Source: Beaufortia kweichowensis | Lineage: Eukaryota; Chordata; Actinopteri; Cypriniformes; Gastromyzontidae | DNA: 64,000 nt | Assembly (NCBI GenBank): GCA_019155185.1 | Contig: CM032809.1 | Location: 11,099,512-11,163,511, forward strand | Reading direction: 5' to 3' | Shown here: piece by piece, positions 38,120 through 51,257 of the stretch | Position numbering within the stretch: position 1 is the first letter of the stretch | How the letters are laid out: each line of letters opens with the position of its first letter | Translations under genes and position numbers: made by a program | Notes under the pieces: model-generated | The model's database searches: none | What the model was told of the DNA's origin: nothing | The model's input: only the letters and a program-made list of their open reading frames with translations

Positions 38120-38520
38120 ATTTTTAATCTTCTCAGCTTGCCTAATTAATTAGCGCAATGGAGCGGTTTTCTTTTAATCTGAATCTGTCTTTATGCAGAT
38201 CAGTGGCCCACGACTTTCCACTGGCTCCTGCGGAAGCTACTAATTATTTTAATGGGTGACGGGCTGATTGAGTAAGATAAAAGCTCGTCGATTTATGTTT
38301 TAATGAATTTGCTACCTTCCGAAATGCTGCTTCATCTTGACATGAACCAAAATGGCACTCACCGGTCGTGCGCAGGAGAGCTCGTTCCTGGTTAATATGC
38401 ATGTGAGCTCATGAAGAGGTTAGATTTGGATTCTCTGATTGCATTTGGCTCAGAGGGCTCCGTAATTACCGATGCTTCGTACACAGCATGGAAACGTTGG
38501 GCATCAGAAATGCATCAATA
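38120..38520. promoter_or_regulatory. Candidate conserved non-coding element (homeodomain-rich)
   Basis: This patch is free of recognised repeats and has balanced composition. It carries the perfect palindrome CTAATTAATTAG (38142-38153), then TAATTATTTTAATGGG, GGTTAATATGCATGTGAGC and CCGTAATTACCGATGC. Clusters of TAATTA and ATGCAT-type cores in otherwise unique sequence are characteristic of developmental enhancers and conserved elements in fish. Conservation itself is not visible here, so this is inference. Confidence 0.4.
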
Positions 38521-39174
38521 AAGCAGAAGGCATAAACACACGACGGGCTTTTTCAGGTCACTCACAGACCTGAAGGGGAAAATAGTCTTTTTTGTCCATT
38601 TTCTTCCTGTCTTACTTTCATTACACTGTCTGTCTCTCTAGCTCTTCTTATTTGCCCGGGGTGAAGCCAGGCATCATCAGGATTCAGTCAGGGAGGATTT
38701 GAATCGCTGTTCCCACGGAAACAAGCGAGATGTTGCTACCATGACAACGGACATCGTTCTCAGCGACGGAGCGAGCAGGGCCGCTAGTCTTCCATTAACC
38801 GCAAATGTGTTTTTAACGCATGCACACCCCCAACTCTGACTCTTTCTCTCTGCTTTATAATGTAAGATTCATACTTCTATAAAGACATGGGAATCAAGCT
38901 GCAATTAGAAGAACTGAAACAGCATTCAAAACAGTCTAGTGTGACAGATATGAATCAGTGCTGTAGGATGATTGTGTTTCAATTTAGGTTTGGCTGCTTC
39001 AGTTATATATTCGCCTGTGGAATCATTACAGCAATCTGTTATCTTGTTCCTCTGAGCGTCCACCAAATTAAAGAGCTATTATGGCAAATGGACAAACGTA
39101 ATGGGGCATTCTTCTTAAGGCTGCTGGTGATTCATTTTGAATGATATGTTACTGGACCAATGGAATGAATTTGT
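38521..39174. other. Non-coding stretch with X-box-like motif
   Basis: 38640-38830 has moderate CpG and the RFX-like GTTGCTACCATGACAAC at 38732-38748. The 85-codon frame at 38887-39144 (+) has no recognisable domain, although its product contains a hydrophobic stretch. No gene is supported. Confidence 0.4.
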
Positions 39175-39320
39175 GATGGCTCTGGTCTCAGACACATAGT
39201 GCAACTGCACTTCAGGTGACCGAAGTTTGAGTCCCAACTACTCACAGTCCTCCCCTATCCTATCCTGTCTTTCTCCACTGTTCTATCAGAAATAAAGGCA
39301 AAAATATAACTAAAAAACTT
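39175..39320 (+). mobile_element. tRNA-derived SINE fragment
   Basis: GAAGTTTGAGTCCCAACTAC resembles a degenerate tRNA B box. It is followed by CCTATCCTGTCTTTCTCCAC, TGTTCTATCAGAAATAAAGG and CAAAAAT, a tail ending that I associate with cyprinid tRNA SINEs. The 5' A-box region is eroded. No target-site duplication was identified. Confidence 0.5.
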
Positions 39321-39334
39321 GATTTTTTTAGGGC

Positions 39335-39690
39335 AAGTAATTGTTAACAGAGACTACAGCGCCAATTATTGTAATTTATTGTCTATTATTCTGTGTCCCA
39401 CTTCCACAGGTGGAACATTTAGGCTATTTCACTATTCTCTTTAATATTTCATAGTTGAATTCTAATCTAATCATGACAAACTGTATATTGATGGAAAGGT
39501 CTTAGACTCAAGAATAAGTATTTGACAAATTTTCATTCAACAATAAATATAAACTTCAAAAAAGCTAAAAAAAAGCTAAAAAGCTATAAAAAATATCCTA
39601 AAATTAAAAAAATTCAACATGTATAAAAAATATCAAAATAGTGCATTTTTATGTGTATGCTCAATATGTGCAGTGACAGTTAAACACCAT
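39335..39690 (+). repeat. Dispersed family A, copy 3 (best preserved)
   Basis: It contains GTTAACAGAGAC, TCCCACTTCCACAGGTGGAA, TTTAATATTTCATAGTTGAA, TTCTAATCTAATCATGACAA, ACTGTATATTGATGGAAAGG, GACTCAAGAATAAGTATTTG, CTAAAATTAAAAAAATTCAA and the 3' block TATGCTCAATATGTGCAGTG. Block order matches 20695 and 23815. This copy is useful as a reference for the family. Confidence 0.85.
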
Positions 39691-41129
39691 GTTACCATGA
39701 CAACAAACACCATGTAATCTATTTCCGACAAACCCATAACCAATATGCAACAAAAACCAAACAAACCATAATTGGTCACCTTAAATCTCAATCGTACGGT
39801 CACCTCTTGTTTAAGATTGTCTTTCTTAACCGAATAAGATAAAACGTGGACCAACCGTTACGCTGTTTGTCAAAGGTCTGGTTATGCGAGATGAGTTTAT
39901 GAGTCACAGCCAGCTGTGTTATTACCTGCATACTGGACTGCGAGCGCTACAAAGCTAATTCAAGCTAAGTCAACCAAACCTTCACGAAGCACCACAGGTC
40001 GACCCGTGTAACAGATCAGAAACGGGTCACACTACGGCGTGCGAGAACGTTGCATCAGGCTGTCTTCCCTTATTGAGGTTAGTCATAGACGAGGGGCTGG
40101 GAGAGAGAAGTCTGTCCCCACCGTGGCGTTTCTACGCTTCGACGCCAGTTGCTCGCTCCACAGACCTGCTCCTCCTGATGCGGACTGACATTTATTGCAG
40201 TCTGCCCTTTGGGATTTGTCGTTTATTTTTTATGGTAGTTTCGCCTCTCTCTCTTCGGCTGTGGTGCGGGGAGAGTTTGAGCAGATCGAGAGTGAAGGCA
40301 GGGCGTTGGAAGTTTGGATTATTGATGTAGCTGTCAGGGGGAGTTTTCATCAGGCGTCCCACCAACGGAGGGCGGGTTTGTGTGACCCCTGCGAGGTTTG
40401 ACGCTCTCTGGCTAACTTAACCTTTTTGCGAAGGGTACGTGTGCGATTGCTAGAAGAAGTGTGAGGCAGTCTTTCTCGCAGCACTCCTATCGCATAAGAA
40501 TACTCCACGGCCCAGATGAAGGGATGAGGGCTCCACCCTTGCATTTCTCAACCATATTCTAGACGAGGCGTGTAGTTTAGAATGTAAGTGTTTAGCTGTA
40601 GGATAGACAACCCTATAGACGGAGTGGGAGAGGATGAAGTTATCAGAGGCTATAAATTGTCAAGAATTGGAGAAGCTTTGGGAGAAACTTTATTTTTTTA
40701 CACTATAGATAAAGACTTCACACAGGCTTCAGTACATGATTGTGAGCTACATTTGACCCTCAAGCACTGTTTTTGGTTTTGACGTCTCTCCCTTAAGTAT
40801 CATAAAAGCAGTCCACACTACTTTAGTGTTTGAGAGAAGAAAAAAACAGAGCAACATGGTTAGTAAATCATAGCAGATTTTCTACTTTATGGGCACGATT
40901 TTTTTAACGTTGAAATATCAGGTTGATTCACAATTTTGATGTTGCTATACAGTGTGTATTTTTGGGGTCAGTTTGACCAAAGATTATAGCTATTAACAAG
41001 ATGTCGCAGTTTTCTTACTATATGTGTAACCCTGTCTGTGGAAACCAGGCTAAAGTCTAAAAATCTAATTCTGAGATAACAAGCATCAAAATTTAATTTC
41101 ACCTATTCATTTCACCATGATTTCAATCT
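39691..41129. other. Non-coding stretch with a CpG-bearing block
   Basis: 39691-39704 is an X-box GTTACCATGACAAC. 40000-40560 is repeat-free and relatively G+C-rich with many CpGs (GGCGTGCGAGAACG, CTACGCTTCGACGCCAG, AAGGGTACGTGTGCGATTGC), plus a small hairpin GACCCGT / ACGGGTC at 40001-40028. Frames at 40073-40401 are unrecognised. It might be regulatory or a non-coding exon; neither can be shown. 40860-41010 is AT-rich and partly like other repeats. Confidence 0.4.
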
Positions 41130-41293
41130 TTGACATGACCTTACTCAGACAACATTAAAGATATCAATGTTAAATATATAAATATAAATATAAATATAAA
41201 TATAATATATAAAATATAAATATAAATATAAATATAAATATAAATATAAATATAAATATAAATATAAATATAAATATAAATATAAATAAATAA
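41130..41293. repeat. R3 fragment followed by (AAATAT)n hexamer array
   Basis: GATTTCAATCTTTGACATG at 41130 repeats the block at 6710. From 41172 to 41293 the sequence is a nearly pure TAAATA/AAATAT array of about 20 units with one interruption (AATATATAAAAT near 41210). The Ile-Phe open frame here is a repeat artefact. Confidence 0.9.
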
Positions 41294-42484
41294 TAAACAT
41301 CAAAAGTAACTAATTCATAACTAAAAGGAAAAATACTAATTCTTTGCAAAGCATTAGGGATCTGTAATTGGGTGTAATACAGCTGCAAAAGAGTTAAATT
41401 TATAGTTTAAGCATAAACTTCTCCTTCACTGAACACAGTATATCTTTGTTTTAATGTAAAACACAATTAAGCAAAACGTCAATGCATAAATCTATACATG
41501 CACTCAGAGGATATAAAAGGCAATGGGCTGTATTCCCCCAGCTGTACTGAACCCGCCAGCATATGTTCTGAATTAATTGTGAGAGGCTCACGTATATCAT
41601 GTCTCTGTATGGGACGGGGCAGGCCACACTGGGCCGCGAACTCGGATTCAATTCACATTGGGATCTCTGGCGGGAATGAGAATCAATCTGCTATTTAGAA
41701 GATCACGTTTCCCATGACATTTGAAGCCATATTCTCCACAGCTTTACAATCACAGATAGAAACTGCCTTGAAAGAATGAGCACTAAATCATGTCATACTA
41801 AAGTAAGCTGTGATTACAGGTGTTCACACTCATTCTAGAACTAGAATCCATTCTTCAGCAAGAGAAAAGCATTTTAGACCTGATGCTTTGATCCCAAGTG
41901 ACTTACAGTACATCCAGCTATATGTTTTTTGAAAGCATGCTCCTTGGGAATCATGACTGAGACTGGAGAAACAAACGGCTATATCTGGGCTGGAAAACAT
42001 CACGTACACAGTTTCGTGCACAGTGATAGGGTCAGTTTATGAATTTCCATACGCTGCACATTCTGTGCGCTCGTGATAATGAGTTATGAAAGCAGACATT
42101 TCTTTCAGGCCAGTAGTCATTTTTAACAGGCGCGTGTGGAAGCTTATTTCAATCTGGCACAAATGACCTGCAGAAAATTTAATCATACAGGCATGAACCT
42201 GTTCACCGGCTGAGGTGTGTGTTTGACGGCAAACTGGATCATTCAGAAAACATGGATTTAAGATTCGAGCACCTGGAGGTCACTTAAAATCCTAAGCTGT
42301 GATCTGACTAAACTATTGCTATTGATTTGTCCAAATGTCCAAAAGATTTTTCTTGTTCTATTAACAGACTGAACCACATCATACAGACAGACTGTATATG
42401 TGAATCATCACTTTACACTCATTTGCCTCAGGGTAGGATATTTGATTCTGACGTCCAGAAGCGATAAATATGCATGAACGGCAT
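41294..42484. other. Non-coding stretch
   Basis: Unique-looking sequence of average composition. No gene, repeat or clear motif is seen apart from scattered ATGCAT-type cores. Confidence 0.4.
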
Positions 42485-42745
42485 ATATTGAGCATACACA
42501 TAAAAATACACTATCCGAACTATAATTTTTTACATTTTAGATTTTTACATTTTTTTATTGATTTCTATTTTTAGTTTATGTTTATTGCCATGAAAAATTG
42601 TCAAATACTCATTCCTCAGTCTTAGTCCGTTCCATCAGTATATAGTTTGTCATGATGATTAGATTATAATTCAACTATGTAAATAATAAAGTAAATAGTA
42701 AAATAATAAGTGTCCCACCTATGGAACGAGACTATTGGTTAACTA
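42485..42745 (-). repeat. Dispersed family A, copy 4
   Basis: Reverse orientation: TATTGAGCATACACATAAAA matches the 3' block of copy 3. It is followed by TTATTGCCATGAAAAATTGT, CAAATACTCATTCCT, CAGTATATAGTTTGTCATGA, TTAGATTATAATTCAACTAT and GTCCCACCTATGGAACGAGA. Both ends of the family are represented, so this copy is nearly full length. Confidence 0.82.
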
Positions 42746-42774
42746 TTGTTAACCACAGCTGTATGGTTTAATCA

Positions 42775-42928
42775 AGAACCTTTAATATCCAAAGAAGCTT
42801 TGTTTTTTACGTGGAAAAGGGTTCTACAAACTATAAAAAGGTTGTTCTTTTAAGACCCTTCGACTAAAAAGGAACAAAAAATGATTTTTCTATTTTTACT
42901 CTTTTGCACCCTTATTTTGAAGAGTGTA
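42775..42928. mobile_element. Partial MITE of the AAGAGTGTA-ended family
   Basis: GAACCTTTAATATCC, AAAGGGTTCTACAAACTATA, TTGTTCTTTTAAGACCC and the end ATTTTGAAGAGTGTA correspond to the element at 62495. The left terminus is lost or too diverged to see. No coding capacity. Confidence 0.6.
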
Positions 42929-45104
42929 CACCAATGCTCTCCAAAATAGATGAAAAAGCATTGTGAAAGAGTATATATGTGCCTGCAGATATTAAAAAAT
43001 ATATAATTAATAAAACATTTATTTGCAGGCATCTAAATTATCTCTTTAAAATGCTGAAAGTAATAATCAACAGTCTTTTCTAAATGTCACATGCAAAACA
43101 GTTAAAATAGTAGAAAAAACTGTTCATATTTACTGAATTTATCCCCTGTTGGTGTATTATGGTGAGTGACCCCCATGACAGTAGTAACCGCACGTTCACA
43201 TTCCCTCACATAACTGGCCAATGCGTTCATTTCTTTCTGTCTTTGGTTTCTATGGAATGAAGTATAATGGAAAACTGCTTGGAGGCTTTTCTGCCTAGAG
43301 CTTTCTCCCTCTCCACACTAACCAGTTTCCCCACCCCCGGCTTGGCCGGACCGCGAGGAGAGAGACGTTTTTTTCCAAATATGCTCCTAAAGTATTTTCA
43401 TTGCCAAAGAAAAGGCACATGCACACACAGAGGTCGAGCAGTAGTAGTATTGACAAGCAACATCTTTCCCCAACGACGTTGTGGTATGCCAACCCGCCTC
43501 CATGTTTTCATTCCTGCTTTTAAATCTAAATAATGTGCCGGGCTTCCATCGCCATGCTTCAGCTGTTGCCATGGCCACCAGCGAACGTTCCCGGTGGTTG
43601 CCAGAGCAACTAATCAGGAGTCACATTGCATCCACCGTCACCTGGCAAATTCTGACAGCGTCAGAAAGAGAGACGGCGAAATAAAAGAGCATTAATGCTG
43701 CTTTGGGGTGGGGGTTAAACAGCTCCTGAAAATAGTATTACTTCCATGCATGTTGATTAATATGCAGCTGTATTCAAACTTGCAAATGGCAGAAAGCCAG
43801 CATGAACAGAAACGTGCATGGTAACAGACCAACACGTTTATTAAAAGCAAATAAATCATAAATTCATATCTAATGAACCATAATAACAGGCAGGTTTTTC
43901 ACACAGGCTCTGAGCCAAAACCTAGTTGGCTGTTAGGTAGGCAGATTTTAAAGGCATCGTAACTGTGCTTGATTGAAAGGTTTTGCCACAAGGACGGCTG
44001 AAAAATGCTTTTGGTCAGCATTACATTTATCCTTTGCAGAGAAAGCAATCCAATAATGCATAGCAAGGAAGTCAGTGGAAAAAAATGTGACCAAAATAAT
44101 CAAAGTCATCAAAGGATATTAATAATACCAAGATATTAAATTCAAGTCAATGGAACCATGAGATCACATTTACATACTTCAGTTCCCAGCATGCACCACA
44201 GCATGAATAAGTAATCTAAATCACTGAATTGTTTATTAGGTTTAAATGTTTTTTATTATTGAGGGCCACGTTTCTACTTGGAAAACATAATTATTGCAAT
44301 ATTAATAAGCAGTGACGTTAACCTGTAATTCAGGTTTCTGGTAATAAAGAATCCAGCTACATAACTGTGTTATATTTCATAGGTTTAATATGAGGTGTTA
44401 ACATAAACTAATTCGAAGTAAACACAGTTACATCGTAGCGAGTAAGTGTTCTGCAACTTGTGAAGTCCAACAAGAAATGTTTGTCAGCATATGGCTTTTA
44501 AATGCAAATGTGCATTCACGTCGAGCTTTGCTGATAACGTTTCCCGAAAGTAAGAAATGTTGTTACACTATTGTAGATGTGATAAGTTGTGCCTACCATT
44601 AAACAGCTTATAAGACTCTCTTTTCAATGGCTTTCTCATGCTTTTTTGACAGAATTTGCTGCATTTGGAGATTTGGAAAATCTGAAGCATTCCTGAACAC
44701 TCCTCTCCTACAGACACAGTGATACAGATAAAGAAACAATGTAACACAGCTGTGCTCTGAAACACGGTGCACAGCCTGATGTCATCAGATGAGAATTCTC
44801 TCATCTGTCTCTTGCTCTTTCTGAGGGCTCAGTGTAGTCGCAGATAGAGCTCTCCTCACATCTAATTAGACTATTACTGGCATGATGCTAAGTTTTCTTC
44901 TGTTACTGATAAACAACTCACAGTGACACAGTGTTAGTCTGTCTGGCTGTGAGTGACTGTCTGCTAACATTTGACGAGAACTATTAAAGGTGTCCGTGCC
45001 TTATTAATAATGACAGGTTGTTCTGAAGGATGATGACACTTGCGTCAGCTCAAGAGAAAAGATAAAGAACGAGCAACAGAGGGAAAAGACAAAATTAGAA
45101 AGAC
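42929..45104. other. Non-coding stretch with a candidate conserved patch at 43.5 kb
   Basis: 43290-43770 is repeat-free and CpG-bearing. It contains RFX-like GTTGCCATGGCCAC (43565) and GTTGCCAGAGCAAC (43597), and TTGATTAATATGCAGCTG near 43752. 43860-44560 is AT-rich and unremarkable. No gene is supported in this interval. Confidence 0.45.
43565..43610. promoter_or_regulatory. Two RFX X-box-like motifs
   Basis: GTTGCCATGGCCAC and GTTGCCAGAGCAAC each match the X-box pattern GTTGCC-AT-GGCAAC with one change. Their starts are 32 bp apart, about three helical turns. RFX factors bind such imperfect palindromes, for example at ciliary genes. Function is inferred. Confidence 0.4.
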
Positions 45105-45330
45105 GAGGGAACGTGAGCGAGCGAGAGCCGAGACGGGGGCTGCCATTTTGTGAGAGCGTTTCATCAAAAGAAACGCCACTCAAAGCACAGCGCCGCGCAG
45201 AGAAGAAGAAAGCGAGAGGGAAACTGCGTTTCCATGGCAACCGCATCGACTTTCACTTCACGCCTTCGTCTCGAAAGCCACCGGAGTGTGCTCTCACCTG
45301 CACCGCGGTGCCATGTTTGCGAGAACATGC
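45105..45330. promoter_or_regulatory. CpG-rich island-like patch with X-box and YY1-like motif
   Basis: I count about 23 CpGs in roughly 230 bp at about 57% G+C, giving an observed/expected ratio near or above one. This is the most CpG-dense part of the window. It holds GGGGCTGCCATTTTGTG (YY1-like on the minus strand) and GTTTCCATGGCAAC (RFX X-box, 45228-45241). These features suggest an unmethylated promoter or enhancer. A 93-codon frame at 45113-45394 (+) crosses it, but its peptide is Arg/Lys-rich without a known domain, so I do not call a gene. Confidence 0.45.
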
Positions 45331-45865
45331 GTACACAGAGAGTCATGCAGTCATGTTAAACACAACAAGAGTGTTTCATAATATAGTGGACTAGCCAATG
45401 TAGATGTCATTCAGATGCATAAGTCTTATAAGATACCTCGTATTGGCCAGTTTCCAAGGCAGCACGGCATGTATACTTCAGAGAGAAGGCAATATCAGAA
45501 TGCACTGCAATGAGCTCTGTAAAAAAAAAAAAAAAAAAAAATCACCCAAGATGGAAAACAATATTGTATAAATATGAATATGAAAAATTAATAATTGAAC
45601 ACTGAAAAGTATTGACAAAATATTTTTTTTTACCCAATATTTATGCATTTTTTATGCTTATTAAAGGATTGTGTTGTAACGTTTGCAATATGCCATCATT
45701 AACATCAACAGTTTTGAGTATCTTGTTTACTCCACAAGAAATTGTCTCTGTTGTGTTGTATGCAAAGATACTTTTTATGCAGAATTTGAAAAATCATTCG
45801 CTAAAATATTACCAAAATATGGAAATACACTCTCCCGATACATTTCACATCTTATGCATTTGAAT
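45331..45865. other. Non-coding stretch with A21 homopolymer
   Basis: A pure A run covers 45521-45541 and is followed by AT-rich DNA. No retroposed gene body is visible upstream of the A run, so I do not read it as a processed pseudogene. Confidence 0.45.
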
Positions 45866-46180
45866 TTTAAAAATCATGTATGTTTATTGCTAATAATTTA
45901 TATGTCTTACACCTTTCAAAATATGGAAATGACAGACTAGAATTCATATGACATTTAAACATAGTGAAATTTCAAATTTAAAGGTAGCAAGACAGAAATA
46001 TACTTTAACTTTTAAAAATCAACCCTGTTTATTGTTATTAAAATTTTTCTAATATTTATTTATATGTCTTACACCTTTCAATCAATATATAGTTTGTCAT
46101 GATCAGATTAGAATTCATATGAAATATTAAAGTGAATAGTGAAATTTCACGGGTTAAAGTAGTCAGCAAGACAGAACTGT
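45866..46180 (-). repeat. Dispersed family A, tandemly duplicated fragment
   Basis: TATGTCTTACACCTTTCAA occurs at 45901 and 46063, and AGCAAGACAGAA at 45986 and 46165, showing two tandem units of about 162-179 bp. The second unit retains TATAGTTTGTCATGATCAGA and TTAGAATTCATATGAAATAT, the complement of the central part of copy 3; the first is more diverged. This duplication is not seen in the other copies. Confidence 0.75.
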
Positions 46181-47979
46181 GACTTTGAACAAAGACACCC
46201 CATCAGAGACTCCTGACCCCATCACCGTCCCGTGTCCAGACATCCACCCAAACCAGCCCCTTCTTCCTCCCTCACCTCCGCTGTTCCTCCCTCTTCCCTG
46301 CCCTATATTTCATCTCTAATCTGGCCAAAGAGAAAGGATTTCTTGTCCTACTACCCAGTAATCTTGTCAAGGCAGATGGCGCCTGTGTGACCCAGATTAG
46401 CAAAGGAACATTTCTCTCATTCCTGTGTGCTCCAGACGGGCATCGCCGCAAGAACCAGACGCACCGACAGGTTAAAGTTACGCTGGATGCTAAACTAGAG
46501 AAACCGCATCTTTGCTACTCTTATTGCGTTCCTAGAGAAGAAAAACAAAGAGCGAGAAGCGATATAATCAAATATGAAGACGAGCACACACAGATGGATG
46601 GTTCAGAGTGGGGAGTTGCATAATAAATGAAGCGTGGTTTTGTAATTGGAAGTATATTTAGCTGTGGTGTGGGCTATGTGTGTTGGAGGGTGGGTGGCCC
46701 AGTTCCTTCTCTGCTTTCTAAACTGTTGGAAAGTCCATTATCTTTTTTTGTGTACACAGCCGAGACCGAGCGATATGGACACACAGGATGAATGTAATTG
46801 TTTTATTTTATTACACTCTAGGGAAGAATTGAGATTGGTAAGAGGCAGAATTGGAGATGGAGAGCTAGACAATGTGTGTGATAGACAGTGTAGATAACAG
46901 ATGACAGAGGTATTAAGCTCCAATCCTATTCCTTTTAGACAGAAACAATTAATCTTTCAATCAGTCAGCCATGAATTGTTAATGAGTCCATTTCATTCCT
47001 CAGAGTCACTGTCCACCTGAATCATTTTCACCGGTCATTCTCTGAAAACAGCCAAATGGAAGTTCTTAAGAGTTCTTGGTATGTTTCAAAACCGATTATG
47101 ACAAAAAATGTAAGAATTATTCACTGAATAACACATATCTGTTGACCACTCATTTAAATATTTGATGGTGGACACCTGTTGTTAACCCCTTGTTAAGTCA
47201 TTTCCGAATAATAATTTCCTTAGAGTTATTAATATTTTTAAGTTAAATGATTTCAAATAAATGACAAATGACACAGTGTCCAGAGGACGCCACTAGTAAA
47301 CAGAATCCATCATAAAATGAGTAGCACGGGTGTTTGCTTAAAGCAAGGATTATAAGGGTAATATGGTTTTGCTGAATGTGTGATGAGGAGTTTAAAAAAG
47401 GATGTTATTCCATCTACGCTCCGGGTATCTCTCAGACACAGAGTCACGCTGACCTTTCTACAGATGTTCACATTTCTACTGTATCACCTCAGGAGCTGCA
47501 CTGAGGTATAAATACTAATGTTTCTGTTTTTTTAAGGTAATTTGCTCGCTATTCAGAGCACAGTTGCACTCTGGATGGCTCTTGTTCTTCTCTTTCATTA
47601 CCTCTCTCTTTCTTCTGCATCTTTAATGCACTTTGTCCTCTTCATCTTTTCTGGATGAGAGTTTGTGTGGTGTGTGTTTAACAGATGCTGGGCCATGCGG
47701 GACGCCCTAATCACAGGGGTGCGTCTATCGCCTAATTACCATGATTTAGTGGCATAAGTGCCATACAGCGTCAATCTCTGTGCCAGGCGGGCACACAGGC
47801 CCGGCAGTGGCAGCCAGATCAGCTGCCCACGCCAGATCCACCCCCCGCCCAAACACAACAAACCTCAACACAACATAACACAACTGGACCAGTATTAGTT
47901 AAGCTACTGTATGAACTCTAGCAGTTTATAACTAGTTGTAGTAGTAGGTTCTCTTTTGAAAACTATTGAATCTGCTAAA
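46181..47979. other. Non-coding stretch with two candidate conserved patches
   Basis: 46190-46310 is C-rich. 46330-46620 is repeat-free with CpG (GACGGGCATCGCCGCAAG, GACGCACCGACAGG). 47670-47850 is G+C-rich and unique-looking, combining CGCCTAATTACCATGATTTA with CAGGCGGGCACACAGGCCCG. These are plausible conserved elements, untested. No gene is supported. Confidence 0.4.
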
Positions 47980-48745
47980 AAGAAATAGTTCACTCCAAAA
48001 TAACATCCCAAACATATGTGACTTCCTTTCTTTAGTTTGAAAATATCCATTATCATACCATTTAAATATCCGTTACATTACTATATACAGTATATAGGTC
48101 CTAAAGTGTTAAAACTGTAAAAAGTACAAAAAAACAACACGTAAACATTTATAATAAATATAATCCGAATGGCTCCAGTGGATTAAAAGATGTCATTTTT
48201 GCTTATTTAGAAAACCTGATATCAATCTTTGCACAAAATGTATATATGACAACACAATGGTAATTTTCATTAATTTATTTTCAGATTCATTGATTGTCAG
48301 ATTTTCATTAGACTGTTATTGTGGCCATTGTGGTATTATCACGACATCTATATCACAACATAAATGTTTTTTAAAATCAATCCAAAATATTATCAGTCAA
48401 ATTTATTTTTAATTCTGTTTTTGTGCTTTCTCTTTTTTGGCCAATGAATCACACTCAAATACAGGTGTAGGGAGGTAAGAGAGACCATTGACAAAAGGTT
48501 AACCTTTAAGGTTGGACACAGGATTTTTGATATCACAGTTATTGTCTACTGGTATATTGTGACACTAATCTCAATGGCTTTCACATGTCTCATGACTAGA
48601 TGTCATATAACATTTTATCACAAGAATCAATAAGATTTGAAGTTACCCATATAATGCCATATTTCAAATTTTGCGCTCAGATCTGCTCTGAAGAAAGGAA
48701 GTCAAATGTATCTGGGATGGCATGAGGGTGCGAAGAAACTATTCC
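47980..48745. mobile_element. Large foldback element of the 'AGTTCAC' group, 766 bp
   Basis: The left end AAGAAATAGTTCACTCCAAA is mirrored, more diverged, by GAAGAAACTATTCCT on the right. Subterminal ACATCCCAAACATATGTGAC, TTCCTTTCTTT pairs with GAAAGGAAGTCAAATGTATC, TGGGATG. Internal GAATGGCTCCAGTGGATTAA matches the conserved middle of a cyprinid relative that I recall. Non-coding; both ends present. Confidence 0.7.
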
Positions 48746-48937
48746 TATATCATTAACCGACATCTGATTCTAATATCTATAATTTTATTACAACTTTACT
48801 GGCACAGAAACAATGAATGAATCAACACAAATGACTACTACAACAAAGATAAATAAACAGCTCGAATGCCCTGATTTTTATAACACAGTGAAAAACACTA
48901 CTGAAGCTCTACTGGTGAGGCGAGTTTGAAACCATCA
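48746..48937. other. Short non-coding gap between elements
   Basis: AT-rich sequence between two transposon-derived segments, without features. Confidence 0.4.
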
Positions 48938-49036
48938 TCCCACACCTGAACCAGTGAATCAAGGTCTCCAGGATTACTGGAAAATGAGAGACAGGTGTGT
49001 TGGAACTGAACTCTGCAGGACTGTGGCTCTTAGGGA
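48938..49036. mobile_element. Fragment of a 'CTCTGCAGGAC' palindromic repeat
   Basis: CACACCTGAACCAGTGAATC, AAGGTCTCCAGGATTACTGG, GAGACAGGTGTGTTGGAACT and GAACTCTGCAGGACTGTGGC are diagnostic blocks of a foldback repeat widespread in fish. CACACCTGAACC and GACAGGTGTGTTGG are its inner inverted arms. The left outer arm (GTCCTGCAGAG) is absent. Confidence 0.7.
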
Positions 49037-50587
<1,551 letters not shown>

Positions 50588-50594
50588 CAGAGAG

Positions 50595-50689
<95 letters not shown>
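50588..50689. repeat. (GA)n microsatellite, second array
   Basis: A GA array with one interruption (GCGAG at 50596) and about 45 further pure units, only 134 bp from the first array and in the same orientation. Confidence 0.97.
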
Positions 50690-50691
<2 letters not shown>

Positions 50692-51257
50692 AAGCAACAC
50701 TGTGCCCTTAACGTCTCTAGAAATACAAACTCCTTATAAAGCAGGATCAATATTTTTCTAAGCTCACAAGTGCACAGTCTGAATCTTCAAGGTCTCCTGT
50801 TCTATACGTTTGAAAAGTTGTTAATTTCAGCAATCGGTGCCTTGAAACCCAGTCTATTGCATTTATTTCACCAATTACACCCTGAAGGCCACACACACAG
50901 TTATTTTGTCCGGTCTGGTCACATAAAATATGTTTGTCTGACAGCATTTTACACAACCATTAGATACTAACCTGCAGGATTTACAGTATCAATCCATATT
51001 ACTTGCACAAGCAATATCGTACCAACCAAACTAAGTCTACTTTGCTCCCCATTTGGATGATTAAGACATTGCTTAGCAGATTTACTGAACAAGGTTTTTT
51101 AAAAGAATCCAATCTCGAAGTATTTTGATGTTGGACTGTGCATAAAAGCAGGGCAGGGTTTTAATGTGCTATGGATACAAAACTGTCTTAAATCTCTCTA
51201 CGATTGTTCAGGATTTATAATCAAATATTCATTTTTAGTAGCAAATCCTACCAACTA
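50690..51257. other. Non-coding stretch
   Basis: Unique-looking, AT-rich; no gene or repeat recognised. Confidence 0.4.

Noticed and set aside
41170..41388. Ile-Phe-rich hydrophobic frame that could look like a membrane protein
   Set aside because: It is a reading of the TAAATA hexamer array.
45521..45541. A21 run as a possible processed pseudogene or retroposon tail
   Set aside because: No gene-like or SINE-like body precedes it and no flanking target duplication was seen.
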